From Apoda limacodes (taxonomy: Eukaryota; Arthropoda; Insecta; Lepidoptera; Limacodidae), in contig OX291553.1 in NCBI GenBank assembly GCA_946406115.1, positions 4,779,001 through 4,843,000 on the forward strand: a stretch of DNA of 64,000 nucleotides, in the 5' to 3' direction. This document shows positions 33,987 to 46,271 of the stretch, in pieces; position 1 is the stretch's first letter, and every line of letters starts with the position of its first letter. The position numbers and the translations under genes were made by a program. Below the pieces are notes generated by a model. That model saw only the letters and a list, made by a program, of their open reading frames with translations, did no database searches and was not told where the DNA came from.

Positions 33987-35368
33987 TGTGAGGACCCCGA
34001 TACCTAATAAAATTCAGTTATATACTTATTACGTACATCATGTTTTATTCAAGTCTCCAAAAATAAGTCGGTTAAAAATCCAACAGCATACGCAGCAGGT
34101 ATAAAACATAGGCGACCCAAAAGACCCTTGTAGCTTCAATTAGCAATTGTTGCGCAGTCATTTAAAGTTATTTTTTGTGGAAGATTCTAAAAACCGGCCA
34201 CGCTTCGGATTAATGCGAAACACATGTGTCAGACTCGGGTAAGTTTGCATGGGAACGCAATCTTGGCGCGAAAAACAAGACGCGCGAAGATACGTAAGCG
34301 ACAGTAGCGGAGCGTGCTGTAGTTGTCCCTATCGCTCTTACGACCGTGCGCTGGCGGGGCCAGGCCGAGTGACGAGTCGAGATAGCTAGCAAACAGATAG
34401 GATGAAGAGGGGTCGTCGGCTTTATTGCGAGAGCAATAAAGGCGAAGTTACTAAACTTTAAACGAGTTACAGAGTATGCTGGTATAGTTGTCTACAGTGA
34501 AAAATACGACGCGAAAAGAGGAAGAGAGGATAGAAAATGGGAAGGTTGGGGCAGTCAATTTTTGGCAACGGTTGGCAGTGGTCAGCTTTTGAGTTAAGTA
34601 TCTTAGATCTTCATCTGACTCATAATTGCAATTGTTTTAATTTGTGTACTAACGTTTTATCCTGACAGCTCTTATTTACTCCAGGCTCGGAGAGCCCATC
34701 CTAACCCGTAATTTAATTAACGTAAATACCTACTCGACACTTATTGTAATTTTGTGAGAACTTTTGTTTGTTTCTATGTGTCGTATTTTCAGACTGTAAC
34801 GTAGATTGGTCTAGATAGTCCTTGTGTAAAAAAGGAAAGTGCTTTTCGGAAAGGCCTTTCTGGATTGAGGGTGATTGACCTTTACCATCTTCGGTCATCC
34901 ATTGGGCAAGTCTTACTTTCTGATCTCTGAAGCCTAAATTTCGTGGAACAGAAATTACGACTTTGGAGACAAGGAAAGGACTATCTACTTTCCCAAAAGG
35001 GAGATTTTTCTTTTGCAGCAGACAACGTCTTTTATGTTCAAAATATATACACTTGTATTTGTACCAATTCCAGGTGAATAAAACGAGATAAAAGAGTGGA
35101 TAATTTCCTGTAGTACGAGTTTTCAAGGGAGATACACAACATAGCTGAGCTGAAACGAGAGAGAGAGAGAGAGATAGAGAGAGTCTGCGCACGACTGTAA
35201 ATCAGTAAGTGGAATTACCATAATCTAGTTTAGGAATCATAGGCACTATATACAATATAGGTGTAGGTTTAACAATTGGTTATCGATAAACAACTTTCCG
35301 CGTCTTCACGTCCGTAATTTAAAGCGTCGAATTCTTCTACCAATGCATTAAGGCCCTAGGACCTTACA
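33987..35368 (+). repeat. Gypsy 3' LTR
   Basis: It is 1382 bp, nearly identical to the 5' LTR, and ends CCTTACA, followed by the GGAC target duplication. Confidence 0.95.
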
Positions 35369-35372
35369 GGAC

Positions 35373-36745
35373 GAAGGTTGGAATTTCAACTGCCTATAAA
35401 TTGGAAATGATCTTTAAGGTATGCAGGCGCCGACGAATTGAACAAAATGCTATACAGTAGTGTAAGAACATGTATATTCCGGCGAATCAAACGTATACAT
35501 AGATTCTGAAGACGCTCAAGTTTATTTAATTGGTCCTCAGTGAGAAAGTAGCTGGCGTCAGCGTAATCGAGAATCGGATGAAGTAATGTCTTAAGCAATT
35601 TTACTGCTTAGAGCAATTTTAGTGGGAATAGGGAGAAAATTACGTAAACGTCTTAAAGCACTTACAGTTGCGTATAACTTCCGACTTAATTCTTGTAGAT
35701 GAGGTGCCCAAGAAAGAGTACGGTCAATAATAATACCAAGATTCTTAACTTTTTCGCTATAGGGGATAATAACACCGTCAAGTTGTACTGGGTATAGTTG
35801 AGAGAAATTAATTCTTGGTATTAATTTTGGACTTCCGATTATAATTACTTGGGTTTTATCTGTATTTATGGTAAGTCCATGCCGTTCACTCCATTGTGTT
35901 ATGTAGTCTTAGTCGGAATTCATTTTTCGATGGCTTTATGAAGATCAGTTAAAGGTGCTTGTGTATAGATTTGTAAATCATCTGCATAAAGGTGGTAGGG
36001 AGAAGAAATTCCTTGAGATATTGCATTTATAAAAATAGCGAAAAGAAGTGGAGACAATACTCCGCCCTGAGGCACTCCAGCACGTATATCACTCCAGGAA
36101 AAAAAAGAGTCCTCAACCAGTATTCTTTGCTGGCGATCATGCAAGTAGCTGTGAAACCATTCAATTGCCGCTGGAGATATGTTAATAGAGCGCAATCTGC
36201 CAAGTAAAATATCAAAGTCAATGGTGTTGAAAGCGTTGCTAAAATCTTAAAGTGATAGGACAGTAAGTTCAGTACGATCCATTCCCCATTGGGAATATCA
36301 TTATATATCACCAATAACTTTAGTGAGTGCAGTAGTCGTACTATGACCAGGACGGAAACCGGATTGGAAAGGATTAAGGAGGCTATTTTTCGTTAGAAAC
36401 GTACTAAGCTGCTGATGAACAAGACGATCTAGGACTTTAGATAGGAAGGGTAATATGGAGATAGGACGGTAGTCAGAGAATGAATTAGGATAAGACTTTT
36501 TTGGTAAAGGAATTATTTTAGCCTGTTTCCACAACTCAGGAAATTTACCATTTAAAATGGATGAATTAAGGATGTGGGTAAGGACTGGATCAATTATGTC
36601 AAGGATGGGAATGATCATATTGCGACTGATGCTGTTAGTACCAACTGCACTGGATGCAATAGACAGTTAGCTCTTCTTAACATCACAAACGGCAAACTGA
36701 TTGAAAATAAACGGAGGGTAATCAGGAGTTGGGATCATTGAAAGA
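35373..36745 (-). pseudogene. CR1-like LINE reverse transcriptase (above gypsy insertion)
   Basis: From high to low coordinates there are SFNDPN and QFAVCDV fragments, SAVGTNSISRNMIIPILD, then KIIPLPKKSYPNSFSDYRPI and LPFLSKVLDRLV. Next are FQSGFRPGHSTTTAL, AGVPQGGVLSPLLF and LYADDLQIY (catalytic YADD intact), then LHPILDYADASYFLTE. Stops and frame shifts split it into several frames. The gypsy element interrupts it after the thumb. Without the insertion the frame would read on into the part at 25.84 kb. The clade (CR1, Kiri or related) is not resolved. Confidence 0.85.
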
Positions 36746-36753
36746 CTTGTTAG

Positions 36754-37194
36754 AGTTTGGCTTTTACTATATTTTTAAAAAATAGTCTTAATGTCCCGGC
36801 TCTACCCATTAGTATAATATGCAACATTTGCTTTAACCACGGAGTATTTCCAGAATCCCTAAAAACAGCATTAATAATACCTGACTTAGAAATAATAAGT
36901 CTACAAGTGATGCTGTCAATAAACGAATCCACACTGTAACTCGAAATCTAGATTCAAATGACAAATGCATTACTTTTTTTTTGGACTTAGCCAAAGCTTT
37001 TGTTACGGTTTCGGTTGCTGGGTTATTGCGTAACCTATATCGGTTTGGTATACGTGGTATAGAACATGACTTATTTACAAATTATCTATCAAATAGGAAG
37101 CAGTGTGTAAAAGTTGACAAATTCGTAAGTAAAAAGGAAAAGATCTATTTTGCCGTGCCTCAAGCAAGCGTGTTAGGCCCAACACAATTTTTAA
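36754..37194 (+). pseudogene. LINE A reverse transcriptase, 5' part
   Basis: On the plus strand, VPALPISIICNICFNHGVFP and LKTALIIP (RT fingers) are followed by LDLAKAFVTVSVAGLL (motif A), LFTNYLSNRKQCVKV and VPQASVLGPTQFLI (motif B). The motif A neighbour position has V in place of the usual D after AKAF. Frame breaks occur at about 36939. The sequence stops at LINE B, and its continuation resumes at 40690. Confidence 0.75.
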
Positions 37195-37395
37195 TAAACA
37201 GCCTACAGTCCGCCTGATGGTAAGCGGTCACCGCAGCCTATGGACGCTTGCAACACCAGGGGCATTACTCGCGCGTTGCCGACCCTTCAGAAATCTAATC
37301 ACTTCTTTTTTGAAGAACCCCATACTGTAGTCCTTGGAGAAAACCTTGGCAGGGAGCTCATTCCACAACCCAAGCGTTCGCGGGAGGAAGTTTCT

Positions 37396-38860
37396 CTAAA
37401 ACCGTACTGTACGCGACCATTTCGGTTCTAAAGTGTGAGAATGAATTCCCTGCCGATGGCGAGCGGTGCGATGGTAGAAAGTAGCCGTGGGCATCATTTC
37501 AAACAATTCCTCAGAACACAACCCATTGTACAAGCGGTAGAACACACACAGGGAGGCAAAGTCTCTCCTTAGGCTTAAGGGCTCGATACCGCAAGTGAGT
37601 TTGGGATCGTCGATTCTCACAGCCCGTCGTTTAACCGAGTCAAAAGGGCCAAGTTGGTATCCGGGTGCACCCGCCCAGAGATGGCAGCAGTACTCCAAAT
37701 AGGGCCGGATTTGCGACTTGTAAAGCAGCAACCTTTGCCCCGATGTGAAGTACTGCTTCGCTCTGTTAAGTACACCTAGTTTTATCATCGCTGGAGATGT
37801 CAACACCAAGGATCCCAATGCTCTTGGAGATGGAGTGTTCTGGAATTGTGGGACCATAGTGAATGGGATTTTCTTAGCGGTGAACGCTCAGACTTGTGTC
37901 TTTGAAGGGTTGAATCGGACCAAGTTTTCCCGTCCCCAGTCAGATACCTTGGACAGACTGATCTCGATTTCAGACACAAGTTCTTCACGTTTTTCCTCCA
38001 CAACGGAACGAGGGATGCTTGCACGGCCCGTGTAATAAGCGTCTCCGGTATTGTCATCTGCATAGCAATGTATGTCCAAAATATCATTGATGTGCAGTAG
38101 AAACAGCGTAGGAGACAGCACAGAGCCTTGCGGGACGCCAGCATTAATGTCCATGCCAGCAGAGCAACTACCGTCAACTACGGTTCGTATGCGTCTGCTG
38201 GACAAAAAGCTGGCCACCCATTTGCACAAATCCTCGGGCACTCCGTAAGATGGCAACTTTGATAGAAGACCCCAGTGCTAGACCCGATCGAACGCATTCG
38301 CTATGTCCAGGCTAAATGCCAATGGCTCCCCCTGACTCTCAATGGCTAGTGCCCATCGGTGTGTGAGATACACTAAAAGGTCGAGCGACCGTGGCGAAAA
38401 CCATATTGACGGTCGCTGATCAGGTCGTGTTTTTCTAGGTATCTCAAAAGCTGTGTGTTGATCACACGCTCCATCACCTTGGAGAGGAGAGAGGTAATAG
38501 CGATAGGCCTGTAATTCGATGGATATGATCTATAGCCCTTTTAAGGCACCATGAAGACGGAAATTGCCTAAAATGGTAGAAAAACGCGAAGAGGCGCGTG
38601 AGTACAGGACATAACTCAGGAGCACACTGCTTAAGCACCACTGCTGGCCCACTCGACTTATGAACGTCTAGGGAAAGCATTGCCCGCCGGACCTCTCGCT
38701 GTAATATAAAGATTTCGATCATGGTCTTACTGCACCACGGTAAAGTAGGTGGTACAGCGCTTTCGTCGTTCATATTCAAGTTGGAGGCAAAGAGACTGCC
38801 CAATAGATCGGCTTTCTCTTTTGCACTATGGGCCAAGTCACCAACGGTCTTTCGCAGTGG
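37396..38860 (-). pseudogene. LINE B copy 1 reverse transcriptase
   Basis: Minus-strand segments read ALWAKE/HSAKEKADLLGSLFAS, VRRAMLSLDVHKSSGPAV, then LCKWVASFLSSRRIRTVVDG, INAGVPQGSVLSPTLFLLHI and IHCYADDNTGDAYYTGRA (motif C YADD). Next come SDWGRENLVRFNPSKTQV, LLLYKSQIRPYLEYCCHL and FASLCVFYRLYNGLCSEEL. Successive frame shifts separate them. All main RT motifs remain recognisable, so this is the best reference for the family here. Confidence 0.85.
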
Positions 38861-39149
38861 TGGTAACGATGACTGGCAGAAGTTCCCCTAGGCAGCTTTA
38901 GCAAGCGACCAGAAAGCACGACTCCCAGAAGGATAGCTCGCAAGTCACCCACCTATTTTGCCGATGAATTGGAATTTTGCTCTGGCAGTTGCTTACTTAC
39001 TGAATCTCGAGGCAGCATTTAATTTGCGTTTTATCTCAGAAATATTCGAATCCTTATAATTACAAACCGTGGTCCAAGCCTCATACGCAGTTTGCTAAAA
39101 AATTTTGGCTTTACTGCAAGACTTATTAAACCACGGTCGTTTTTTGACG

Positions 39150-40084
39150 CCGGCAGCTACTCGCAGGTTAGGAATGAAATGTTCCATACCAGCGAGGATT
39201 GTCTCAGTGACTGCGGCTGCGCAGACGTCAGGGCCATCTTAGCTAAAGCAGAGCTGCCTCCACGGGTACGATGCATAAAATCGTAATCCATCCCAGTCTG
39301 CCGACTTATAGTGCCACACACGACGCCCATTAGTTGGCCCAGATGGATCGGGTTGTGTGCCTGACATTTGAGTCCGAACGAGACAGTGCTCCGAGGAGCC
39401 AAGAGGCGCATCCATTGAGACGGAGTATCCGTCCGGACGTGTAGTCAGCAGAACGTTCCAGTAAGGAGCTCGTATGGTCCTCTATATCTGGTAATCTCGT
39501 TGAAGAAAGTACCAGATAGAATTCATAGGTCAGAGCAAATTCATGAGCAGATATCCCTGCATAGTTATTGGTTCGAGAACTCAGCCACTCACAATGGTGG
39601 GCGTTAAAGTCTCCCAAAATAACTAGTTCTGCAGTGGGATATTGCTCTAGAACTTTGTCATTCGTCAAACTCAGGAGCGTGAAGAGTCGAGTGACGTCCC
39701 TGTGACCGCTATGAGACCTGTATAGGCACGCATAGATACGAGTGTGGCCGCCGTAATCTTCGCGCACCCACTATATCGACAGGTCCCTGTCTTCAAGGCT
39801 ATGAAGGCGGCGACAGCAGATATCCTCCCGGACGAACATACATACACCGGCACGACTCATAAAATTGTGCTCGAGTTTGTAGCCGGGATAGTGAAGGTAT
39901 GATGTGTCGGCGGACAGGATATCTGCGTCTCTGTTAGAAAATGAATGGTCGGCTGCGCAGTCTCGAGATGGTGTTGGACTGAGTTAAGATTTGCGTGAAT
40001 ACCCCTGATGTTGCAAAAATCCACATTAGATGTGGATGGAGTAGCCGCTGTACAAACTCTTTTCTTTTTCTTTCTCATGGCCAT
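39150..40084 (-). pseudogene. LINE B copy 1 endonuclease
   Basis: Starting at about 40084, MAMRKKKKRVCTAATPSTSN leads into NVDFCNIRGIHANLNSVQ and LTETQIS (catalytic Glu region). HTRIYACLYRSHSG, ELVILGDFNAHHCEWLSS (GDFN) and DYTSGRILRL follow. The S-D-H site reads ALSRSDSNVR, a departure from the SSDHCLV of copy 4. A TAG follows the LTCE segment near 39165, and copy 4 has TAG at the same place. The domain would nick target DNA. Confidence 0.8.
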
Positions 40085-40689
40085 AATATATAAAAAAAGT
40101 TACTAAGACTAAGGATGAGGATTCACTGCACAGACAGCTTAGAGGACAAAAGGTGCGGTACTAGAACTGCCGAAGCTTGGCACAGATAATACGGTTGTTG
40201 GCACGGCGGGCGGAAGGGCCCCTGATCCCCCTCTGTCGTAGTAGCCGGGTCCACTCCGGTCTCCTTCTTCGACACGTCTACCACTTCAGAGACTTTACAC
40301 AGGCTGGCGGATCAGCCTCCCAGGGCGGAGATTAAGTGATCCCTGGGTTCGGGAACCCGTACAACCTGCGGGCGGCCAGCGGTCAGCCGTTTCATCAGGT
40401 CTCCCTGACCGCCGCACCAGCACGCCGCGTCTACGACGAGCAATGACAGCAACAAGCACCGCCGGTCCTCCGCTGTCCGCGCAGCGAATCCTCAAAGAGA
40501 GAGCTCTGGCAACCTTACTCACCGCCAGGAACACAACACTACTAAATATTTGTGTTATTGTGGCCGCGGTTTTCTATAAGGTGTAACTTCCCCAGTTCGG
40601 ACCGCTCATTCGAGCAAGTACTCGCTATACCCCGCTTTATTTGTTCTGGCGGCTTATTCGAGTGAATACTTGCAGTGTCCTACCTCTCT

Positions 40690-41225
40690 TAAACATTTGC
40701 TGACGACACTGCTTTACTATTTCATGGCTAATCTTGGAATGAAACTAGCCTTAACGCCAATGAAGGACTTCAAATAGTTACTCTGTGGCTAGATTGCAAC
40801 CTTTTAACGTTAAATGTAGAAAAGATAAAAAACATAACGTTTAGTGTAAGAAATAATGGCCAGCCACCGATTGATATAATGGAAATAAAAGCACATTATT
40901 GTAAAGCTAGTTCTCCTTGCATATGTCTAAAACTTTCTAAAACCCATTCTATGAAATATTTTGGTGTTATAATTAACCAAAATCTATCGTGGAAGGAACA
41001 CATATCGGTTCTCGCAAAACGAGTTAGCAAACTTATATTTGTTTTTAAAACACTAAGATATATATGTGAACGTAGCCTACTCATAAAGTTATATTTCGCA
41101 CTCTGTAGGTGAGTAATAATGTACTGTATTACTAGTTGGGGAGGGTGCGCAAAAAATAATTTACTAAAAGTAGAAAGGGCAGAAAGAAAAATACAAAATT
41201 TATAGGTACCAATTGTAAAAAGAGT
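40690..41225 (+). pseudogene. LINE A reverse transcriptase, 3' part
   Basis: FADDTALLF (motif C, both Asp present) begins at 40696. A stop, LWLDCNLLTLNVEK, then SMKYFGVIINQNLSWKEHI, VFKTLRYICERSLLIKLYF and SWGGCAKNNL follow, the usual order from motif C to thumb. Roughly twenty residues expected between motif B and motif C are missing even after the LINE B insertion is removed, so LINE A was already damaged or lost sequence at the insertion. Confidence 0.75.
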
Positions 41226-43940
41226 TAAGTTACCCAAATAGAAACAAAATATTTTTTATAAAAAAAAAATTACAACATGTACCTAGACTACATAATTTAT
41301 CGTACATAATCACTACGTACACTAATGATAATACTAATATATAAACCTGTACACCCGAAAACCTATACAATTTAATTTTACCTAGTATTCTAATAAATTA
41401 AGCACACAGTCGTATCTTATAAAACTTAAAATGTTTAACAAAAAGTTACTACTAAACACAACTATGAAACTTATCTTAATATCTTACTTATACTGTACCA
41501 AAGTTACGCCCACTAATTGTGGAGGACCCTACCTTGACTATAGCGATATAACGCGCTAATAACGCCTTACCTATAATTTAATTTAATTTTATTTAAATGA
41601 TTGCCAAATCAATATGATTATTTTCGGATCGTCTATTTTTTTTGTTATATATTTTATATTTTATTTTATATATTTAGGTATCTACGGTTTACCCTAAGCC
41701 GTACGTGTCAAAAGGAAACAAAGCAGAAAACAAATGAATTACTCACATACAGTTGCAGATTTGGATTATGGTATCACGCCTTTCTGCCTGGTATAATTTC
41801 GATTCCTTGGTTCCTTCTCTCTCTGCTCAAGCTTGTTTATCTCCCACTTTGGCAGTGCTCGTGGTTTAAGTGTTCTCCTGAAACTGGTAAATTTAAGGTG
41901 TATATATTTGATCTACTAAGAGACGCTTAAGGCTGTAATAGAAGAATCGAAGGAAAATGGCGTTGAAACGCCGAATAGGATCACCTTTTTCTCCAAAGTC
42001 TTCAACAAGGCCTAGGCTTCATTGACCAGAAGTAAGGAGTTTCCCAGGCTGTTCCAGGAAGGTACAACAGCGCCCTCAGTCCACAGATCTCTCTCCCGGA
42101 AGAGAATATCTGCTTTCTTACACGATCCTATTCATGGAGAAGTCTCCAGACTCTACAATTATTCTACATTCAAAAAATGATATCCGCTCAGCAACCAAAA
42201 TAGGATAAGATTTCCAAATTCTAATCACGGATATATAGCAATCTTACGTTACCTATATAAGGGCGTTCGATGACGGCTGTAAAGGAACTTTTATATTAGT
42301 CAAACCCTATATCTCGGTTGGTTATGTGAGTAACCAACCAACAAAGTTAATTAATTTGATATTACACGAAAGATTCAAATGCAAGTGCTAATTGTAATTT
42401 ACATTAGTAGGGTTTTAAGTTTAAATTCTAAACCAAATCAAATAATATTTCAATTATACTCAACTTTGGTTCTTTCACTCGCAGACTTGGCTCATGGTTT
42501 CACTGACACTCACGATATCGTCGGAATTTTTCTGACGACCACAACTCACGGAGGTTAAAACATGACTGACCGTCCCGCTCCTTCTCGCCGCCCGCGCCGC
42601 TAGCTATACTAAAACAGACTCGAGGAACATATTAATATTTACACGACTCTATTGTGTAAACAATAGGGTCGAGTTTCATTCAACTATTAAAAATATTCCC
42701 GTCCTGCTGTCTGCAACTCGATAAGCCCTTTGTTTAATTTTCTACTGACTTCAGTGAAGGACTCGCAGTTAGAGTTATTAAATCTTTTTTAACGAATAAA
42801 ATCTGAATTCTCTGATTTTTTATTTATTTCCTAAGTAAATTATTTTATTGATCTGTCCTGGTAGCAAGTACTGACAAAGAATAATATTTGGTCAAACCCA
42901 TTATAATTATTACATTATGGTTTACATGCACAATTTTTAGGTACTGGTTTATTATTAGCTTAACATGCCAATAACTAACTAGTTATATAAGATAGACTTA
43001 TCATCTAGGTTTCTTTCCACACATATCTTACAACTATGTATATATATATAATAGAATAATATATAATGCCAGTGATTCTGTGTCAAGTATGTATTATAAG
43101 AGCGCTCTTAATGTTATCGTGTAAGTGTTGTAGTAGTACTATATTTATATATATATTTACATTTAAGGTACATAATTGAATACAAGCTAAGCACGTTTTC
43201 AATCAAGCAGTTAATTTTCAATACTAGTTAAAATTAAATTTATTATTAATTTCTACATTAAATATAATTCTAGATACGCTACTGTATTGCATCTTTATTA
43301 GGAATTCGCAATTTCTATTCTATTGTTTCAACACGTGCAGGGCTTAGAGCAAAACTCCCACGAACGGCTTTTACGATAGCTATTTATCTTTAGTGTTTAC
43401 ATTGTTCCAAGTAAAAATGTACATTTTTGAGAATGGCTCTGACTGGTGATTAAGTTGTAAAAAAAATATTGACGCTTAACTAATTTAACACGCCGCCCAT
43501 GGCTAATGGTTTTCTAAATTTTAACCTTTTGTAAGTTTTAAATAACTGCTAACAAATATTGCACATTAAAAAAATTAAGTATTATACGGCCCGTTACATA
43601 ATGATCCAATATAAACAGGTTATCCGGCCGAGACACATTTGATACTAGTTTGGACGGTGGTAAACGAATCTACCTACCAATTCACTAATAACTTAAATAA
43701 TATTGTACCAGTGTACCATAATGCTCAGACAGAACTCATTATCTTAAACACTGTCTTCATAATATCTTTAATTTAGTGTTATGCGGTCTAAATAATATTT
43801 AGACTGTGGGTCAAATGCAGAAAAATATGTTAGAAATCCTATATTAGGTACTAATAAAGTGTAAATAGTGTAAGGTCAATATTTTTCAAAAAAGATTTTT
43901 ATTATTATTATTATTATTATTTATTAAAAATTCTTACAAT
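41226..43940. other. No gene recognised
   Basis: This is mostly AT-rich. Between 41.93 and 42.24 kb one plus frame reads KENGVETPNRITFFSKVFNK and RLFQEGTTAPSVHRSLSRKR with only two stops in about 100 codons. It may be a decayed exon or transposon piece, but I recognise no family. Confidence 0.35.
42316..42339. repeat. Short perfect hairpin
   Basis: GGTTGGTTA and TAACCAACC form a 9-bp stem around a 6-base loop. There is no associated gene. Confidence 0.6.
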
Positions 43941-44159
43941 TTATTTAAATTTAACTAGGTCGCTATAGAATCGTGGTTCCGCGTCTTCAAATAGAAGTTT
44001 ACACTGTTTAAGAAATTTTTGCAGCGTTTTCCAATGCGGCGTGTCGCTGTCCAGATGTGTTTTCAAAACGAAATAGGCCTTCTTCCAGTAGTCGGTGACG
44101 TTGTATACTACAATTATATGTATAATTGATAAAACTATAACAAAACTTAATTTAAACAT
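43941..44159 (-). CDS. Possible small secreted or membrane-anchored protein
   Basis: The 72-73 codon frame from the ATG at 44159 starts MFKLSFVIVLSIIHIIVVYN, a strongly hydrophobic N-terminus like a signal peptide or anchor. A mixed charged and aromatic region follows (DYWKKAYFVLKTHLDSD, then LLFEDAEPRFYSDLVKFK). Non-hydrophobic codon content and AATAAA-rich sequence just downstream favour a real gene. No homologue is recognised. It could be a single coding exon of a larger gene. Confidence 0.35.
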   Translation of the reverse strand: MFKLSFVIVLSIIHIIVVYNVTDYWKKAYFVLKTHLDSDTPHWKTLQKFLKQCKLLFEDAEPRFYSDLVKFK

Positions 44160-44199
44160 GTATTTAACAATTAATGTAAAAACTTTTCTACAAAACAAA

Positions 44200-46056
44200 T
44201 GAAAACTATAAATAACGACCAGATTTAAAGATCTTGGAAGGGGTCTTAGTTAGGTTAACTGGTCTCTAAAAACATGAAACGAATAAACGTAGCTTACAAT
44301 GGATTACATGGGGTCCGTCATATACATTTTAAGTATTATATGATGTAAAGTTGTCTATTTTTTCTTACAAAGAAAATTAATGTAATTAAGAGAGACAAGG
44401 GTGTGTGTGTGTGTGTAAGTAACTTACCATCGAGTGGTGCAACGCGCCTTATGCAACCATTAGCGACTTTAGTAATGAAAGTAGAGGAAACTGACTGCTG
44501 CAGGTTTGTGGCGAGGGCCGAGTCTTACTCGCTCAAAATCCCGAACAAGTCCTCTTTCTTAATAGTTAGAAGAAGTTAAATATAATGTAGTCAGGAAAAC
44601 GATTACCAGACTTTTCACAATATTTCGAACATCGACCTACCTATAAATTATAAATACCCTAATAAATCATAACAATAATAGAATTTATTATTAATAATAA
44701 ACCATAATTTATAGTAATACGATAATAAAAATTGATTAAAACGATAATGGAAGTCGTAATTTATATTAAAAACTCAACTATATAAATAGAAGTACCTTTA
44801 ATTAAACATTATGACAGCAGTAAATAATACTAAGCTAAAATAGATTGGTTTCGATCGTAATTCATTTATTTTTTACTTTAAAATATATTTAGATATAGTA
44901 CTTTAATAATAAAATCTCACGACAACAACTCCCGGTCTACTACAGTTATGGTAAGTCAGCAAACTTTGTGAGAAAACTTAAATCATATCACAAGGAAAAT
45001 GTGACACCACTGTGATCGTCAATCTGTGGAATGTATTTTTGTTAACTAATGATATAACCCGGCTTTATCTGACGAATGCTAATCACATCTACTATATTAT
45101 TAACGATAAACAAATTTTGTTTCGAAAATTTCTGTTTATAAGTATAAAGATGTTAAAAGGTTGGTAGGAAGGTATTGCCGAACTGTTTATAATCTTATAA
45201 AAAGTTATCACCTTGCAAATCCACTTAAACAATTCGACAGCACTGACGTACAAAGTACGTAGGAGTGTAGGTAATGGTGTAATCACGTAATAATAATATT
45301 TTATAATATACTTAAAAATGAAAACAAATGAATCCTTAAATTGTAAAATATAAAAAAGTACAATATACCTACTTCTGGACGTGAGTGCTACTGAATTGAT
45401 TAGTGGATTTGAATGGTAAAAATGTCGTTTTCATTCGCCTCATCTTTTTTTCTCTTAATTCTAATTTAAATGCAAAAACAAGCTCAATTTAGGTAGTTAT
45501 AAAGAGAACCAAACAAAAAAATTACAAACGCTTTCACTTCAAAGGATAAAAGAAACCAAACTTTCAGCTATTCTAGTTTTATTAAACGTTAAATAGTGTT
45601 GTGTACTGGATATAATATTACTAATTTTCTGAAACTCCCGAACAAATTTTAATCTCAATAGAAAGCAACGCCTTAATACTCCGGGTCGGAGAGCATCGCC
45701 TTAAGGGCCCTCTTACACCCCACTAGCGCCGCCATTAGATATTCTTGATTTTCTCTTCGTAGAAAAAATCCAAATGTCGCAAATATAAAGCTAGTCATAA
45801 GCTATTTTTAGAAGGTTTTATATAGTTTAAAAATAATATCTCTGAGTTGTAGTTGGCATTTTTGCTAAAAGTGGCCGTTTTGAGTATTCAGTATTCAGTA
45901 TTTAGTGTTTATTTTCTTCATCTAAAATAATGGTTTGATTGCCTCGTAACAAAAATAGTCAGTACTACTGTCTACTGTACTGTGTAAAAAATGAACTTTA
46001 ATACTAGGAAAAAAAACAAGAAAACTATTTATTTATTATATAATACACAAACACAG
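44200..46056. other. Intergenic, 3' flank of the lectin gene
   Basis: This AT-rich stretch has a (GT)n run at 44401-44417. No coding feature is supported. Minus-strand AATAAA-like words occur within 50 bases downstream of the lectin stop. Confidence 0.4.
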
Positions 46057-46271
46057 TTAAGAGGACATCTTATCAAGAGCTGATAATTTAGGTTTGGCAC
46101 CAACGCATTGCAAGTTTTTCTCGCAAATGAAGTTATACTTTTTGCCGTTGCATTGGATATCATTAAGCAGTGCGCTGCTTCGTTGAATTCCACCGCATTC
46201 TTCGTTTCCGTCCAAATTATTAGGCTCTCCAGATTTCCACTTGTTAAATCCCTCCTCATCTAACGATTTTC
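46057..46271 (-). CDS. Lectin exon 5 (CRD2 C-terminal half, stop)
   Basis: The acceptor is AATGACAG. The exon encodes KSLDEEGFNKWKSGEPNN with the EPN motif, then ECGG, LLNDIQC, NFICEKN and a short tail to TAA at 46057. The Cys pattern C..C matches the CRD end. The usual WND is LND. Confidence 0.85.

Larger units (their letters stand above)
25844..35368 (+). mobile_element. Ty3/gypsy LTR retrotransposon, structurally complete
   Basis: The LTRs (25844-27224 and 33987-35368) both begin TGTGAGGACC. The right one ends TTACA and the left one TTATA. The element is flanked by GGAC on both sides (25840-25843 and 35369-35372), a 4-bp target duplication. A primer-binding site and polypurine tract are present. 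Internal order is gag, G-patch plus protease, reverse transcriptase, RNase H and integrase. At least three in-frame stops and two frame shifts break pol. I count roughly 15-20 differences between LTRs over 1.38 kb, so the insertion is moderately young. It sits inside the CR1-like LINE. Confidence 0.95.
37201..40689 (-). mobile_element. LINE B, copy 1, near full length
   Basis: This non-LTR element lies on the minus strand, with a TAAACA hexamer on each side (37195-37200 and 40690-40695), a likely target duplication. Its 3' end contains the CATCAGGCGGACTGTAGGC tail. Its 5' end (AGAGGTAGGACACTGC on the minus strand) is also present in the copies at 46.4 and 48.9 kb. It carries an endonuclease followed by a reverse transcriptase, both broken. 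It interrupts LINE A between RT motifs B and C. The clade is uncertain; it is an APE-endonuclease LINE in the Jockey/RTE range. Confidence 0.8.

Noticed and set aside
46029..46259. Second minus-strand ORF overlapping the last lectin exon
   Set aside because: It is the lectin exon read in the wrong frame. The frame with EPN and the conserved Cys is the real one.
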